In this document: positions 34,599 to 42,996 of the stretch, one piece after another
How positions within the stretch are numbered: the stretch's first letter is position 1
How the letters are laid out: each line of letters starts with the position of its first letter
Assembly (NCBI GenBank): GCA_965224575.1
Contig: CBDCZQ010000003.1
Span: 124,001 to 188,000, forward strand
From: QPIN01 sp965224575
GTDB lineage: Bacteria; Pseudomonadota; Gammaproteobacteria; Methylococcales; Methylomonadaceae
DNA length: 64,000 nucleotides
Reading direction: 5' to 3'
Program-made: the position numbers and the translations under genes
Notes under the pieces: model-generated
What the model was told of the DNA's origin: nothing
Databases searched by the model: none
Seen by the model: the letters and a program-made list of their open reading frames with translations, nothing else

Positions 34599-34925
34599 TT
34601 TTCAACTTTTCGAGCAGAAATAAAGACTTTATTTTATCATTTCGGGTCGTTTTTCTCACCTTAAATTGGAGTTATTTATTTTAATATCAAATGAGTAGGA
34701 TGTTTTTTAGGGCTGACTATGTACTTTAGGAAAAGGAAAAGCTATTTTTATGGAGTGACCAGGTACAAGTTATTTATAAAAAAGAAATTTATAATAAAAG
34801 TAATAAAAAATTTTTAAATATTAGAGTTTTATTATATTATAAGGTGTCACTATTTTATATGTAGTTATTCAACCTCTTAATTTTGTATCAACCCATAATT
34901 ATTCATAATATCAGGAGTCAGACCC

Positions 34926-36017
34926 ATGCTATTTAAACAACTATTTGATAAAGAAAGCTGTACTTATACTTATTTTATTGCTGATCTAGATGCTAAAGAA
35001 GCTGTTTTCATTGATCCAGTCGATACACAAATAGATACCTATCTTGATTTATTAAAAGACAACAACGTTACTTTAAAATATTCACTTGAAACTCATGTTC
35101 ATGCTGATCATGTCACCGCAAGTGGCCTGTTAAGACAAAAAGTAGGCGCTAAAACAGCAGTAAGTTCACTTTGTGGTGCAGACAGTGCCGATATTCAAAT
35201 TAAAGATGGCGATGTCTTTGAGTTTGGAAAATCTGAAACTATTAAAGTTATTTCCACCCCAGGCCATACACCAGGTAGCACATCTTTTTTATGGTGTGAT
35301 AGAGTTTTTACAGGTGATTCATTATTAGTTAATGGCTGTGGACGTACTGACTTTCAAGGAGGCAGTGCTGAGGACCAATATGATAGTATTACCCAACGAT
35401 TATTTACTCTACCTGATGATACTATCGTTTACCCTGGACATGACTATAACGGTCGCTGGATTAGTAATATCGCTCAAGAACGTATAAATAATCCTCGCAT
35501 AGCAGGAAAAACAAAAGCAGAATTTGTCGATATTATGACAAATCTGAATCTGCCAAAACCAAAGTTAATTGATATGGCTGTTCCCGCAAATCGCTATTGT
35601 GGTATTGATGAAGAGCAAGCCAGTCAAGCTGCCGAACAACGAGTTGAAGGTTCTGACCCTAAGCGTCAAACATCAAGTATGGAAGAGCTTGTTAATCAAG
35701 TGATGCAAAATATCACAGAAATTCATCCACAAAAAGCACAAGATATCATATCCAATAGCACGGTTGTTATTGTTGATGTAAGAGAAGAACACGAATTTAA
35801 TAAAGGCAATATCGATGACTCAATTCTTTTACCACGAGGTCTAATAGAATTTAAAATCAATACAATACCGGAGCTTTCTGATAAATCTGCAGCAATTATC
35901 GTTTACTGTCACAGCGGAAAACGTGCAGCCTTATCAGCTGACACCTTGCAAAATATGGGCTATACTAATGTATTGTCAATTGCTGGTGGATATGAAGCTT
36001 GGAAACAACACGTTTAA
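34926..36017 (+). CDS. Persulfide dioxygenase - rhodanese fusion protein
   Basis: A 363-residue two-domain enzyme. Residues 1-240 are an ETHE1-type metallo-beta-lactamase fold with the iron motif THVHADH (H57, H59, D61, H62), STPGHTPGS, GDSLLVNGCGRTDFQGG and YPGHDY. Residues 265-363 are a rhodanese domain with active-site C328 in VYCHSGKRAA. The first domain oxidises glutathione persulfide to sulfite; the rhodanese transfers sulfane sulfur between thiosulfate and glutathione. Cytoplasmic. It is followed by a sulfide:quinone oxidoreductase gene, so together they would oxidise sulfide to sulfite or thiosulfate. An AGGAGT site precedes the ATG. Confidence 0.93.
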   Translation: MLFKQLFDKESCTYTYFIADLDAKEAVFIDPVDTQIDTYLDLLKDNNVTLKYSLETHVHADHVTASGLLRQKVGAKTAVSSLCGADSADIQIKDGDVFEFGKSETIKVISTPGHTPGSTSFLWCDRVFTGDSLLVNGCGRTDFQGGSAEDQYDSITQRLFTLPDDTIVYPGHDYNGRWISNIAQERINNPRIAGKTKAEFVDIMTNLNLPKPKLIDMAVPANRYCGIDEEQASQAAEQRVEGSDPKRQTSSMEELVNQVMQNITEIHPQKAQDIISNSTVVIVDVREEHEFNKGNIDDSILLPRGLIEFKINTIPELSDKSAAIIVYCHSGKRAALSADTLQNMGYTNVLSIAGGYEAWKQHV

Positions 36018-36102
36018 AGACTATAAACTTTTAATGCTTTAAATCAGCAGTTTAACCGGCTACAATGATAAGAATTTTTCTCAAAACCAAGAGCAGGGAA
36101 AT

Positions 36103-37356
36103 ATGTCAGAAAAACATCATTCTATTCTTATTGTTGGCGGCGGTGCTGCTGGCGTTTCTACGGCAAATAACATGCGTCGTAAAAACTCAACTATTGATAT
36201 TGCACTAATCGAACCCTCTGAAAAACATTATTACCAACCTGGGTTTACTATTATTGGCGGTGGCGCTTATTCACTTAAAAGAGCCACCAAAAATGAGGCT
36301 GACTTAATCCACCCTAGCGTTAACTGGATTAAGGACTTTGCTGAGAGTTTTCAGCCAGATGCCAACAAAGTCACATTAAAATCTGGTGATGTTATTAGTT
36401 ACGATTTTTTAGTCGTCTGCCCTGGTTTACAGTTAGATTTTGATAAAATCGACGGCTTAGTTGGAACACTTGGGAAAAATGGCGTTTGCAGTAATTATTC
36501 AGCCGATAAAGTTGAATATACCTGGGAAACATTGCAAAAAATTGAGTCCGGCAATGTTTTATTCACCCAACCCCCTATGCCGATTAAATGTGCAGGTGCA
36601 CCACAAAAAATCATGTACTTAGCGGCTGATCGCTTCCGTAAAAAAGGGATTTCTGACAAAGTTAATGTTGAATTTTTTAATGCAGGCTCTGGAATGTTTG
36701 GCGTACCTTTCTTTGCTAAAGCACTCAGTAAAGTAGTTGCTGATTATGGTATTACAACAAACTTTAGCCATAACTTAATCGCTATTGATGGAAAAGCTAA
36801 AAAAGCTACTTTTGAAGTAACGGATGCTGATGGCAAAAAATCTAAAGTCACCAAAGAATTTGATATGATTCATGTCACACCACCACAAAGCGCACCTGAT
36901 TTTATTAAATCAAGTCCTTTGGCCAATGAAGGTGGCTGGGTTGATGTCCATAAAAGTACGTTACAACATAATAAATTCAGCAATGTTTTTGGCTTAGGTG
37001 ATGTTGCTTCAACTCCAAATGCTAAAACAGCAGCAGCAGTTAGAAAGCAAGTGCCTGTTGTTGTTGATAATATTCTAAAGTTAATAGATAAAAAGGATTT
37101 AGTGGAGGGGTATGATGGCTATGGATCTTGCCCACTAACCACATCATTAAATACAGTTATGCTAGCTGAATTTTCTTATGGTGGAAAAGTGACCCCTTCA
37201 TTTCCATTTCTTGACCCTAGAACCAATAGTCGCTTATGGTGGTTTGGAAAAACATTCGGGTTTCCATGGTTGTATTGGCATATCATGATTAAAGGTCTTC
37301 GTATTGATATTCCTCATAAATCTTCTTATGTAGAAAAATTAACAAAAGAAGACTAA
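36103..37356 (+). CDS. Sulfide:quinone oxidoreductase-like flavoprotein
   Basis: A 417-residue FAD disulfide-reductase-superfamily protein. The N-terminal FAD motif is ILIVGGGAAGVST (residues 8-20). The redox-relevant cysteines lie in VCPGLQLDFD, MPIKCAGAPQKI and YGSCPLTTS, and FGLGDVASTPNAKTAAAVR is the C-terminal FAD motif. These features and the Trp-rich C-terminal membrane-binding tail (LWWFGKTFGFPWLYWHI) fit the SQR family. The enzyme passes electrons from sulfide to the quinone pool at the membrane and yields sulfane sulfur, the substrate source for the preceding dioxygenase. Same strand, 85 bp apart; probably co-transcribed. Confidence 0.9.
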   Translation: MSEKHHSILIVGGGAAGVSTANNMRRKNSTIDIALIEPSEKHYYQPGFTIIGGGAYSLKRATKNEADLIHPSVNWIKDFAESFQPDANKVTLKSGDVISYDFLVVCPGLQLDFDKIDGLVGTLGKNGVCSNYSADKVEYTWETLQKIESGNVLFTQPPMPIKCAGAPQKIMYLAADRFRKKGISDKVNVEFFNAGSGMFGVPFFAKALSKVVADYGITTNFSHNLIAIDGKAKKATFEVTDADGKKSKVTKEFDMIHVTPPQSAPDFIKSSPLANEGGWVDVHKSTLQHNKFSNVFGLGDVASTPNAKTAAAVRKQVPVVVDNILKLIDKKDLVEGYDGYGSCPLTTSLNTVMLAEFSYGGKVTPSFPFLDPRTNSRLWWFGKTFGFPWLYWHIMIKGLRIDIPHKSSYVEKLTKED

Positions 37357-37371
37357 ATAATAATCTCTAGC

Positions 37372-37412
37372 AACTTTCCTTTTCAAGAATATTATTTTTG
37401 AAGAGGAAAGTT
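37372..37412 (+). terminator. Hairpin after the sulfide:quinone oxidoreductase gene
   Basis: AACTTTCCT pairs with AGGAAAGTT, and the stem is extended inwards by TTTCAA and TTGAAG. It lies 16 bases past the stop. A second weaker hairpin follows near 37430-37462. There is no long U-tract, but the position fits an operon end. Confidence 0.5.
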
Positions 37413-37544
37413 TCGTACACTCTCTTCTCACAAGGGAATGTAATTTAAGTTCCTTGCTGTGAACTAAATTTCTCACTTCTAAATACATTTCAACAGTCTT
37501 TAAGCTACAATTAAAAGACAATTCTTTAAAAACATTCGATATTC

Positions 37545-39275
37545 ATGGCTTTACAGCAAACTGATAATTGGCTTAACAAATATTTCCCAATTTCTATCTG
37601 GTTGAAAAATTACACTAAAGAAGACCTTAATGGTGATATTTTTGCCGGTATTATTACTGCTATTTTATTAGTTCCTCAAGGCATAGCATATGCAATGCTC
37701 GCTGGACTACCAGCTCAAGTAGGCTTATATGCTAGTATCTTACCCCCTCTTATTTACGCATTTTTAGGAACTAGCAGGACTTTATCCGTAGGCCCCGTTT
37801 CTATTGCTGCGATTATGATTGCTAGTGCTTTGTCCGCACCAGAAATAACCGTATTGGGAAGCTCTGTAGAAAACGCAATCATTTTAGCAGCTGAAGGTGG
37901 CTTGATTTTATTAATAATGGCTGCCCTACGCATGGGAGGACTTGTTAATTTTATCAGTCATCCTGTTCTAACGGGGTTTACAAGTGGTGCAGCTATTTTG
38001 ATTATACTTACTCAAATACCTCACTTACTCGGCTTATCAAAGAACCAGTGTGGTATTGATTTAGCATGTTATAGCAGTTATTTTCAACATATCAATACTT
38101 ATACGGCAGGGCTAGCTCTCCTTAGTCTTACCCTTTTACTTTCTTTTGGCTCACCACTAGCATCTCTTCTTAATCAGTTTAAAGTTAAAAAAAATATTAT
38201 TACTGGCATCAGTAAATGCGCCCCTTTGCTAACTGTTGTTTTAACTACTGTACTGGTTAGATTTTATCAACTATCAGAAGATCAACAGGTTACCATTGTA
38301 GGGAAAATACAATCCGGCTTACCTGAAATTAGTTTTTCTTTTCTCAACAACATGGCTCAATGGAAAGCTTTATTGCCCAGCGCATCCTTTATTGCCATTA
38401 TCGCTTATGTAGAAAGTGTCGCTATTGCCAAAGTCACTGCTAATTTAAGAAATCAAAAAATAAACCCTAATCAAGAACTCATTGCTTTAGGTGCAGCTAA
38501 CCTGGCAACTGCATTTTCTGGAGGCATGTCTGTAGCAGGAGGTTTTAGCAGGACGATGGTAAATTTCTCAGCTGGCGCTCGCACTCAAATGGCGATGATT
38601 ATTGCTGTTATCATCCTTAGTGTAGCTGTTATCTTTTTCACTGAGCAATTTACCTACATTCCTAAAGCAGCTTTAGCTGCGATTATTCTTATAGCAATTT
38701 TACCCTTAGTAAAATTACGAGAAATCATAACAACTTGGAAATATGACAAAAGTGATGGTATTGCAGAGTTAATCACTTTACTAGGTGTACTGATATTAGG
38801 TATTGAAGAAGGTATAGCACTAGGTGTTATTATTACAATTTTAAGTTTTTTACGTCGGACAAGCCGTCCCCATATTGCAATAGTAGGAAAAATAAAAGAC
38901 ACCCAACATTTTAGAAATATTAAGCGACACCAAGTAGAAACATGGGAAAATTTATCATTAATAAGAATTGATGAAAATATCAGTTTCGCCAACGTCAGTT
39001 ATATTCTTGATTTTATTGAAGATGAAGCCGCTAACAATTCACAATTAAAACATGTTATTTTGATTTTTTCATCGGTTAGCTATATTGATACTACTGCTTT
39101 TGAAGCACTAGAAAATCTTATCAATTCTTTAAAAAAACAAAATATATTACTTCATTTAGCGGAAGTTAAAGGCCCTGTTTATGATAAATTGAAACAGACC
39201 AATTTTCTAAACCATTTAAGCCCAGGCAAGGTGTTTTTCAAAACTATAGATGTAGTTGAAACCCTTGCTGACTGA
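37545..39275 (+). CDS. SulP-family anion permease with STAS domain
   Basis: A 576-residue SulP/SLC26 transporter. The membrane part has the family motif GIITAILLVPQGIAYAMLAG in TM1, SVGPVSIAAIM, and the GGMSVAGGFSRTMVN segment of TM8. A C-terminal STAS domain (about 445-576) contains HVILIFSSVSYIDTTAFEAL. It would carry sulfate, sulfite-related anions or bicarbonate across the inner membrane. Next to the sulfide oxidation genes, export or exchange of sulfate is a natural guess but not proven. Ends 10 bp before the convergent BFD-like gene. Confidence 0.92.
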   Translation: MALQQTDNWLNKYFPISIWLKNYTKEDLNGDIFAGIITAILLVPQGIAYAMLAGLPAQVGLYASILPPLIYAFLGTSRTLSVGPVSIAAIMIASALSAPEITVLGSSVENAIILAAEGGLILLIMAALRMGGLVNFISHPVLTGFTSGAAILIILTQIPHLLGLSKNQCGIDLACYSSYFQHINTYTAGLALLSLTLLLSFGSPLASLLNQFKVKKNIITGISKCAPLLTVVLTTVLVRFYQLSEDQQVTIVGKIQSGLPEISFSFLNNMAQWKALLPSASFIAIIAYVESVAIAKVTANLRNQKINPNQELIALGAANLATAFSGGMSVAGGFSRTMVNFSAGARTQMAMIIAVIILSVAVIFFTEQFTYIPKAALAAIILIAILPLVKLREIITTWKYDKSDGIAELITLLGVLILGIEEGIALGVIITILSFLRRTSRPHIAIVGKIKDTQHFRNIKRHQVETWENLSLIRIDENISFANVSYILDFIEDEAANNSQLKHVILIFSSVSYIDTTAFEALENLINSLKKQNILLHLAEVKGPVYDKLKQTNFLNHLSPGKVFFKTIDVVETLAD

Positions 39276-39285
39276 GGCCTTTAAA

Positions 39286-39474
39286 TTATTTATTTTCCAA
39301 TAACTCTGTAATCAAAACATCACAGGAACCACATCCTGTTGAAGCACCTGTTGCAGATGCTATTTTATCTAAATCATCAGCGCCACTAGCTATAAGTTGT
39401 TTAACTTTTTTTTCAGTTGTCCCCGTACAAGTACAGATGACTTTTTCTTGTTCAGTTGTCTGATTTTTTTCCAT
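39286..39474 (-). CDS. BFD-like [2Fe-2S] protein
   Basis: A 62-residue protein of the bacterioferritin-associated ferredoxin type, with cluster cysteines in VICTCTGTTEKKV and GASTGCGSCDVLI. BFD domains bind a [2Fe-2S] cluster and pass electrons or regulate iron release. Here no bacterioferritin gene is near; the neighbours are sulfur genes. The same domain type forms the C-terminus of the NasA protein at 46755. The upstream ribosome binding site is weak. Its first 85 bases overlap the 3' tail of the phosphatase-like frame, which probably reads through here. Confidence 0.82.
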   Translation of the reverse strand: MEKNQTTEQEKVICTCTGTTEKKVKQLIASGADDLDKIASATGASTGCGSCDVLITELLENK

Positions 39475-39818
39475 AGAAAATTCTTAATGTTCAATTTTTT
39501 ACTGTTTAGGAGCGAGGATTTAATAATATCCTCGTTCCTTAGGTAGCTTGTTACAAACTTATCCCAAACTGGATACTCTGATAACTGCCATATTGAGCGA
39601 ATAAATTCATTAACTTTTATTCTAGTCCAACCTACTTTTCTATATGCATAAATAGCATAAAAAGCAGTTGCCCGAAAGTTTGCAGCACAATGAATATGTA
39701 CCTTTTTTCCTTTAATGTCATCCATTGTTAATTCAAACAAGTCAAAATCAGCATTGATTGGCTTATCCCAATCAATGGGTATATGAATATCTGGCGCGCC
39801 ATCCTCGCTATATATCAC
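39390..39818 (-). pseudogene. Tyrosine-phosphatase-like protein, 5'-truncated
   Basis: The frame holds a cysteine phosphatase signature HCAANFRAT (Cys and Arg of the CX5R loop) and the preceding PDIHIPIDWDKP, as in the dual-specificity-like family sometimes linked to beta-lactamase-hydrolase-like sulfur proteins. The normal first 50-60 residues are missing: homology stops at VIYSEDGAPD, where unrelated, more GC-rich sequence begins. The C-terminal 45 residues are lysine-rich and overlap the BFD-like gene. It may still be expressed from the GTG at 39818, but loss of the N-terminal half of the fold argues for a pseudogene. Confidence 0.6.
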
Positions 39819-40090
39819 CTTGGGACATCCATGCCCAAAGATTCATTCCGCTCGGGCGACTTAATCGAGTGCCACAGTACGTCCTGCGTCCAGTTTCAAC
39901 TCCGCACAAAAGCCGCTCCGTTAAAACTTACCTCACTGACTTGACGGCTTATCGGGAAAAAATTTTTGCTTCTCTCGCGTGCTATCGCACACGTCGAATC
40001 TGCAAATTTCCCTGTTGCCTACTGCGGACTAAAAATCATCACTTCGCTATCGCTCCGTTTCCCTGATTTTCAGCGGAAGAAAACTTGAAC
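39819..40090. other. Insert of atypical composition abutting the truncated phosphatase gene
   Basis: About 270 bp, visibly richer in G+C than its surroundings, starting with a hairpin-capable CTTGGGACATCCATGCCCAAAG. It contains no recognised gene. It replaces the missing 5' part of the phosphatase gene, so it probably arrived by insertion or deletion-fusion. It could be the end of an IS or of a non-autonomous element, but no terminal repeat pair was found. Confidence 0.45.
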
Positions 40091-40145
40091 ATCCATTTTA
40101 TTCAAGTCTCTCACTTTGTAACTAGAAAAACCTTACAATAAGGTA

Positions 40146-40305
40146 TAAGTACTCGACCATAAATATTTTAATATTTTATTTGTCTTTTTTATCATCTTCT
40201 GCGTTGCATAAACAGTCGTGTAGCTCGCTATGTTCCTTTTATGCGCCTTGAATATGACAAAAAAACCTGCGTAAAATTGTTAAAATATTTATGGTCGAAT
40301 ACTTA
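40146..40305. mobile_element. MITE-like element, family D
   Basis: 160 bp with about 27-bp terminal inverted repeats: TAAGTACTCGACCATAAATA at the left and its inverse, TATTTATGGTCGAATACTTA, at the right (one mismatch). The interior contains a palindromic ATAAACAGTCGTGTAGCTCG / ATGTTCCTTTTATGCGCC region. Non-coding. The outermost bases are shared with the 46-bp palindrome at 46643. Confidence 0.7.
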
Positions 40306-40496
40306 GTGGTTTGCTGTGATGATGCGGTAGATCGTACCACTGTAATTCAGGGATACCTAGAAAAGCCAACCAATATTGTACGCCATGCGAATGCTAAGCA
40401 CGTTACAATAAGGCTTGATATAAAAATAATTCTAATGAGCTTCATTTAACCTTTTCTGACGATAAACAGAACTACGACCTGAATCACCTTTCTTAA
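40306..40496. other. Spacer between repeats, no gene seen
   Basis: Roughly 190 bp without a supportable frame. TTACAATAAGG occurs here (about 40402) and again just left of the family D element (about 40131), perhaps by chance. Confidence 0.4.
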
Positions 40497-40651
40497 GGAA
40501 CCACTGATTAAGTCGATTAGAATTTAGCGCAGAAAAAACTGTCGCTATTTTTACGAAGTGAGACGTAATAGTCACGCTATTGCACCGATCTTCGTGGAAA
40601 ATATCGGCAGTTTTAGCAAGCTAAAAATAAGTGGACTTGTTCAGAGGTTCC
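40497..40651. mobile_element. MITE-like element, family B, copy 2 (inverted)
   Basis: 155 bp flanked by TTAA on both sides (40493-40496 and 40652-40655). Its reverse complement aligns nearly end to end with copy 1 at 9359-9514, including TTTTTAGCTTGCTAAAACTG and TTTTTTCTGCGCTAAATT. The right end lies 37 bp from the start of the response-regulator gene, so it may carry or displace that promoter. Confidence 0.8.
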
Positions 40652-40688
40652 TTAATGAAGGTATGCAAATTAATCCAACAACTCCCTT

Positions 40689-41336
40689 ATGATGAGCAAT
40701 AAGATAAAAGTATTATTGGTGGATGATCATGCTGTAGTTAGAGCTGGTTTTAAACTTCTTTTAGCAACCGCACCCAATATTGAGGTGGTTGCAGAAGCGG
40801 ATAAGGGTGAGCAAGCAATTCAACTGTATCAATATCATCAACCTGATGTGATCGTACTGGATTTATCTATGCCAGGTATTGGCGGGCTGGAAACCATAAA
40901 ACGTATGGTACAACGGAACCAGATTGTCAACATCCTTGTTTTTAGTGTGCATGATGAGCAGATTTATGTTAACCGCGCTTTGAGTGCAGGAGCAAAAGGC
41001 TACATCACCAAAAATAGTGCTCCTGAAATTTTACCAGAAGCGATTGAAAGTATTCATCAAGGGCAGCGATATATCGAAAAAGGTTTGCTAAATAAGGCTG
41101 ATGAAACATCAGTCGAGCATGATTATCAACTAATAATAAAGACATTTTCCTCACGAGAATTTGATATTTTCAGATTATTGGCTAAAGGATTGACGGCACA
41201 TAAAATAGCGGACGAATTATGTTTAGGGTATAAAACAATTGCTAATTATGTCACTCAGATTAAAAAGAAATTACAGGTATCTAGCATTGCTGAATTGGCA
41301 CATATTGCTGTATTGTTGGGAATAATGAAGCATTAG
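40689..41336 (+). CDS. NarL/LuxR-family response regulator (orphan)
   Basis: A 215-residue two-domain regulator. Receiver at residues 5-125: VDDHAVVR, phosphoacceptor Asp in VLDLSMPG (D58 from the first Met) and the conserved Lys in GAKGYITK. The C-terminal LuxR-type helix-turn-helix (about 150-210) has FSSREFDIFRLLAKGLTAHK and KTIANYVTQIKKKL. It resembles UvrY/NarL-type proteins. No sensor kinase is adjacent, so the input is unknown. Two ATGs (40689, 40692) are possible and no ribosome binding site is clear. A family B element ends 37 bp upstream, so expression control may have been altered. Confidence 0.9.
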   Translation: MMSNKIKVLLVDDHAVVRAGFKLLLATAPNIEVVAEADKGEQAIQLYQYHQPDVIVLDLSMPGIGGLETIKRMVQRNQIVNILVFSVHDEQIYVNRALSAGAKGYITKNSAPEILPEAIESIHQGQRYIEKGLLNKADETSVEHDYQLIIKTFSSREFDIFRLLAKGLTAHKIADELCLGYKTIANYVTQIKKKLQVSSIAELAHIAVLLGIMKH

Positions 41337-41448
41337 AAAAATTGATTAATTTCAACTCAATGAATTATTCCTGTGTTAAAGCAGGAATAATGACCGTTAC
41401 ATACCAAGCCTGTTATTTGATAATACAATCCTTTTGCAAGGATTAAAC

Positions 41449-41772
41449 ATGAAAACAAGTGCACTATTCCTTATATCCCTCTCGCTTATCTCAATGATTG
41501 TTAATGCACACGGGCCAACACCTCAAAAGGTAGATGAAAAGATCGAAATAGACGCTTCCATTGATAAAATATGGGCCGTTTTAAAAAACTTTGATCAAAT
41601 TTCCATATGGCATCCAGATGTAAAGTCCAGCAAAGGTGATGGTAAAAATGAGTCTGATGGTGTCCGCACCCTTACCTTATCAGGGGGTGATTTAGTAGAA
41701 AGTCTAGATTATTACAGTGAAAAAGATCATAATTCTTCATTAACTAACTTTTTACTTATCACGAAAAGCTAA
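41449..41772 (+). CDS. Exported SRPBCC-family protein, probably truncated
   Basis: The start is the ATG at 41449 behind an AAGGA site and a signal peptide (MKTSALFLISLSLISMIVNAHG); an upstream in-frame ATG at 41434 adds only five residues. The mature part begins like a START/polyketide-cyclase-type ligand-binding domain: EKIEIDASIDKIWAVLKNFD, then WHPDVKSS and VRTLTLSGGDLVE. These domains usually run about 140 residues. Here the protein stops after 107 with an unrelated tail TNFLLITKS, so the second half of the fold is missing, probably through a frameshift or deletion. Functional status doubtful. Confidence 0.65.
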   Translation: MKTSALFLISLSLISMIVNAHGPTPQKVDEKIEIDASIDKIWAVLKNFDQISIWHPDVKSSKGDGKNESDGVRTLTLSGGDLVESLDYYSEKDHNSSLTNFLLITKS

Positions 41773-41799
41773 TCCTAAAAGATACAATTCAAAAGCGAA

Positions 41800-42972
41800 T
41801 CACCAGCTTTTAACTATATCCCCAGCTTTAACTTTTCTAGCATCCGACACTATCTCCATTACACCAACCGAATATTTACTCTGGACTTCTTGCACATTCA
41901 CCACGCCAATCAGACTTTTCTCTTGAAATCCAGAATTTGAATTAACTGCATAAACAACCAGTCTATCACCTAGCTTTAGTTTATCTTGAGCACCGGCAGC
42001 AAAAAATATTTTATTATCTTGTACTTTAAGCACTTCGGCAGAAAAAGGATAACAGGCAAATAATTGTCCAATATCTTTACTTGCCAATTGGATGATTTTT
42101 GAAATTTTATGCCCGGCAGGTGTTGATTTAAATCGTTCACTTCCAACCGTATAACCCGAAGGAATCCATACATCGCCTATTATCGTGTCGGTATAGCGAT
42201 GTTGAAATAATAACGCCCCATTAATTCCGTCATGTACATAGACATCAATAGATAGTCCTCGTCTTGCCACAAAATCTCTCATTGCAGATTTAACTTGAGA
42301 CATAAACCCTGAACCTCTTACATATTCAGTTGATTCTACCTCTAAATCTCTAATAACGCCTGACATTACAAATTGAGCGCCCTTCTCTTGCGCTAACTGA
42401 ACAACAGTAGAGTCTTGGTACCCTGTGGTTGAGATCATTTCTGGTGCCATATCAGGTCTAGAATACAGAACGGTATGCGTATTATTGTGCCCAATAAAAT
42501 GACCTGTCTCAACCAGGATATTCATTATTTCTCTGGGAATACCGCTGTATAAATCTTGCGTCTCATTCCCACTTATCTGACCTGATGTTGCAATCGGAAA
42601 CCCCGTCACAACAATGTTTTTTCGATAGGGTGAGACACATTGCTGGCCATCAGAAATAACTGATAATACTTGTAAATGATAAACCTCATCATCTATCCAT
42701 TCATCCACAACTTTGGTACTACCTAGTAATGATTTTGAAGAAACAAGGTGATTTAGCTGGATAGTCGCATTACTTATTGCATTTTTAAACGCTTGTTTTC
42801 TAGCGATAAGTTTTGCACCCTTAAGAATCTTTGCCTTGCCTTCTGTGGTAACAACACGATTTTTCGGAGTAACGGATGCTTGTGAATTTTCAGTAGATTG
42901 TTGACTCGCGCAGGCCTGCAAAAAAAATAAACTACAAAAAACAAAAGCTCTAACAGGATAAAAATTCATCAA
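41800..42972 (-). CDS. flgT: FlgT-like flagellar assembly lipoprotein
   Basis: A 390-residue exported protein with a lipobox-like LQACAS near residue 22 and three regions matching the FlgT layout: N-terminal domain about 40-125, middle TolB-N-like domain 125-300, and a C-terminal beta domain (LGDRLVVYAV; AGDIVKSW). In Vibrio, FlgT is an outer-membrane-side component of the H-ring supporting the polar sodium-driven flagellum. It is encoded directly after an FlgP-like lipoprotein. No other flagellar gene is in the window, so the assignment rests on domain resemblance and this pairing. Confidence 0.72.
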   Translation of the reverse strand: MMNFYPVRAFVFCSLFFLQACASQQSTENSQASVTPKNRVVTTEGKAKILKGAKLIARKQAFKNAISNATIQLNHLVSSKSLLGSTKVVDEWIDDEVYHLQVLSVISDGQQCVSPYRKNIVVTGFPIATSGQISGNETQDLYSGIPREIMNILVETGHFIGHNNTHTVLYSRPDMAPEMISTTGYQDSTVVQLAQEKGAQFVMSGVIRDLEVESTEYVRGSGFMSQVKSAMRDFVARRGLSIDVYVHDGINGALLFQHRYTDTIIGDVWIPSGYTVGSERFKSTPAGHKISKIIQLASKDIGQLFACYPFSAEVLKVQDNKIFFAAGAQDKLKLGDRLVVYAVNSNSGFQEKSLIGVVNVQEVQSKYSVGVMEIVSDARKVKAGDIVKSW

Positions 42973-42996
42973 GTTTTATCTAACCTTTAAGATTAT

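Larger units (their letters stand above)
33121..34722 (-). mobile_element. Decayed IS5-family element interrupted by an IS3-family element
   Basis: Outer inverted repeats are visible: TATTTAGTCAGTCCTGAAAAA at 33121 and the inverse of TTTTTTAGGGCTGACTATGTA ending about 34722. Between them lie an N-terminal IS5 transposase fragment (34426-34598), a complete-length IS3 element (33286-34425) and about 165 bp of left-end IS5 sequence with no preserved transposase. The IS5 catalytic region is missing. Confidence 0.65.

Noticed and set aside
39286..39474. The BFD-like gene as part of a nitrate assimilation unit with nasA
   Set aside because: It is 7 kb away and surrounded by sulfur genes, and nasA already carries its own BFD domain.
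39758..40066. A 102-codon plus-strand frame spanning the phosphatase remnant and the GC-richer insert
   Set aside because: It crosses the junction between two unrelated sequences and matches no family, so it is an accidental open frame.
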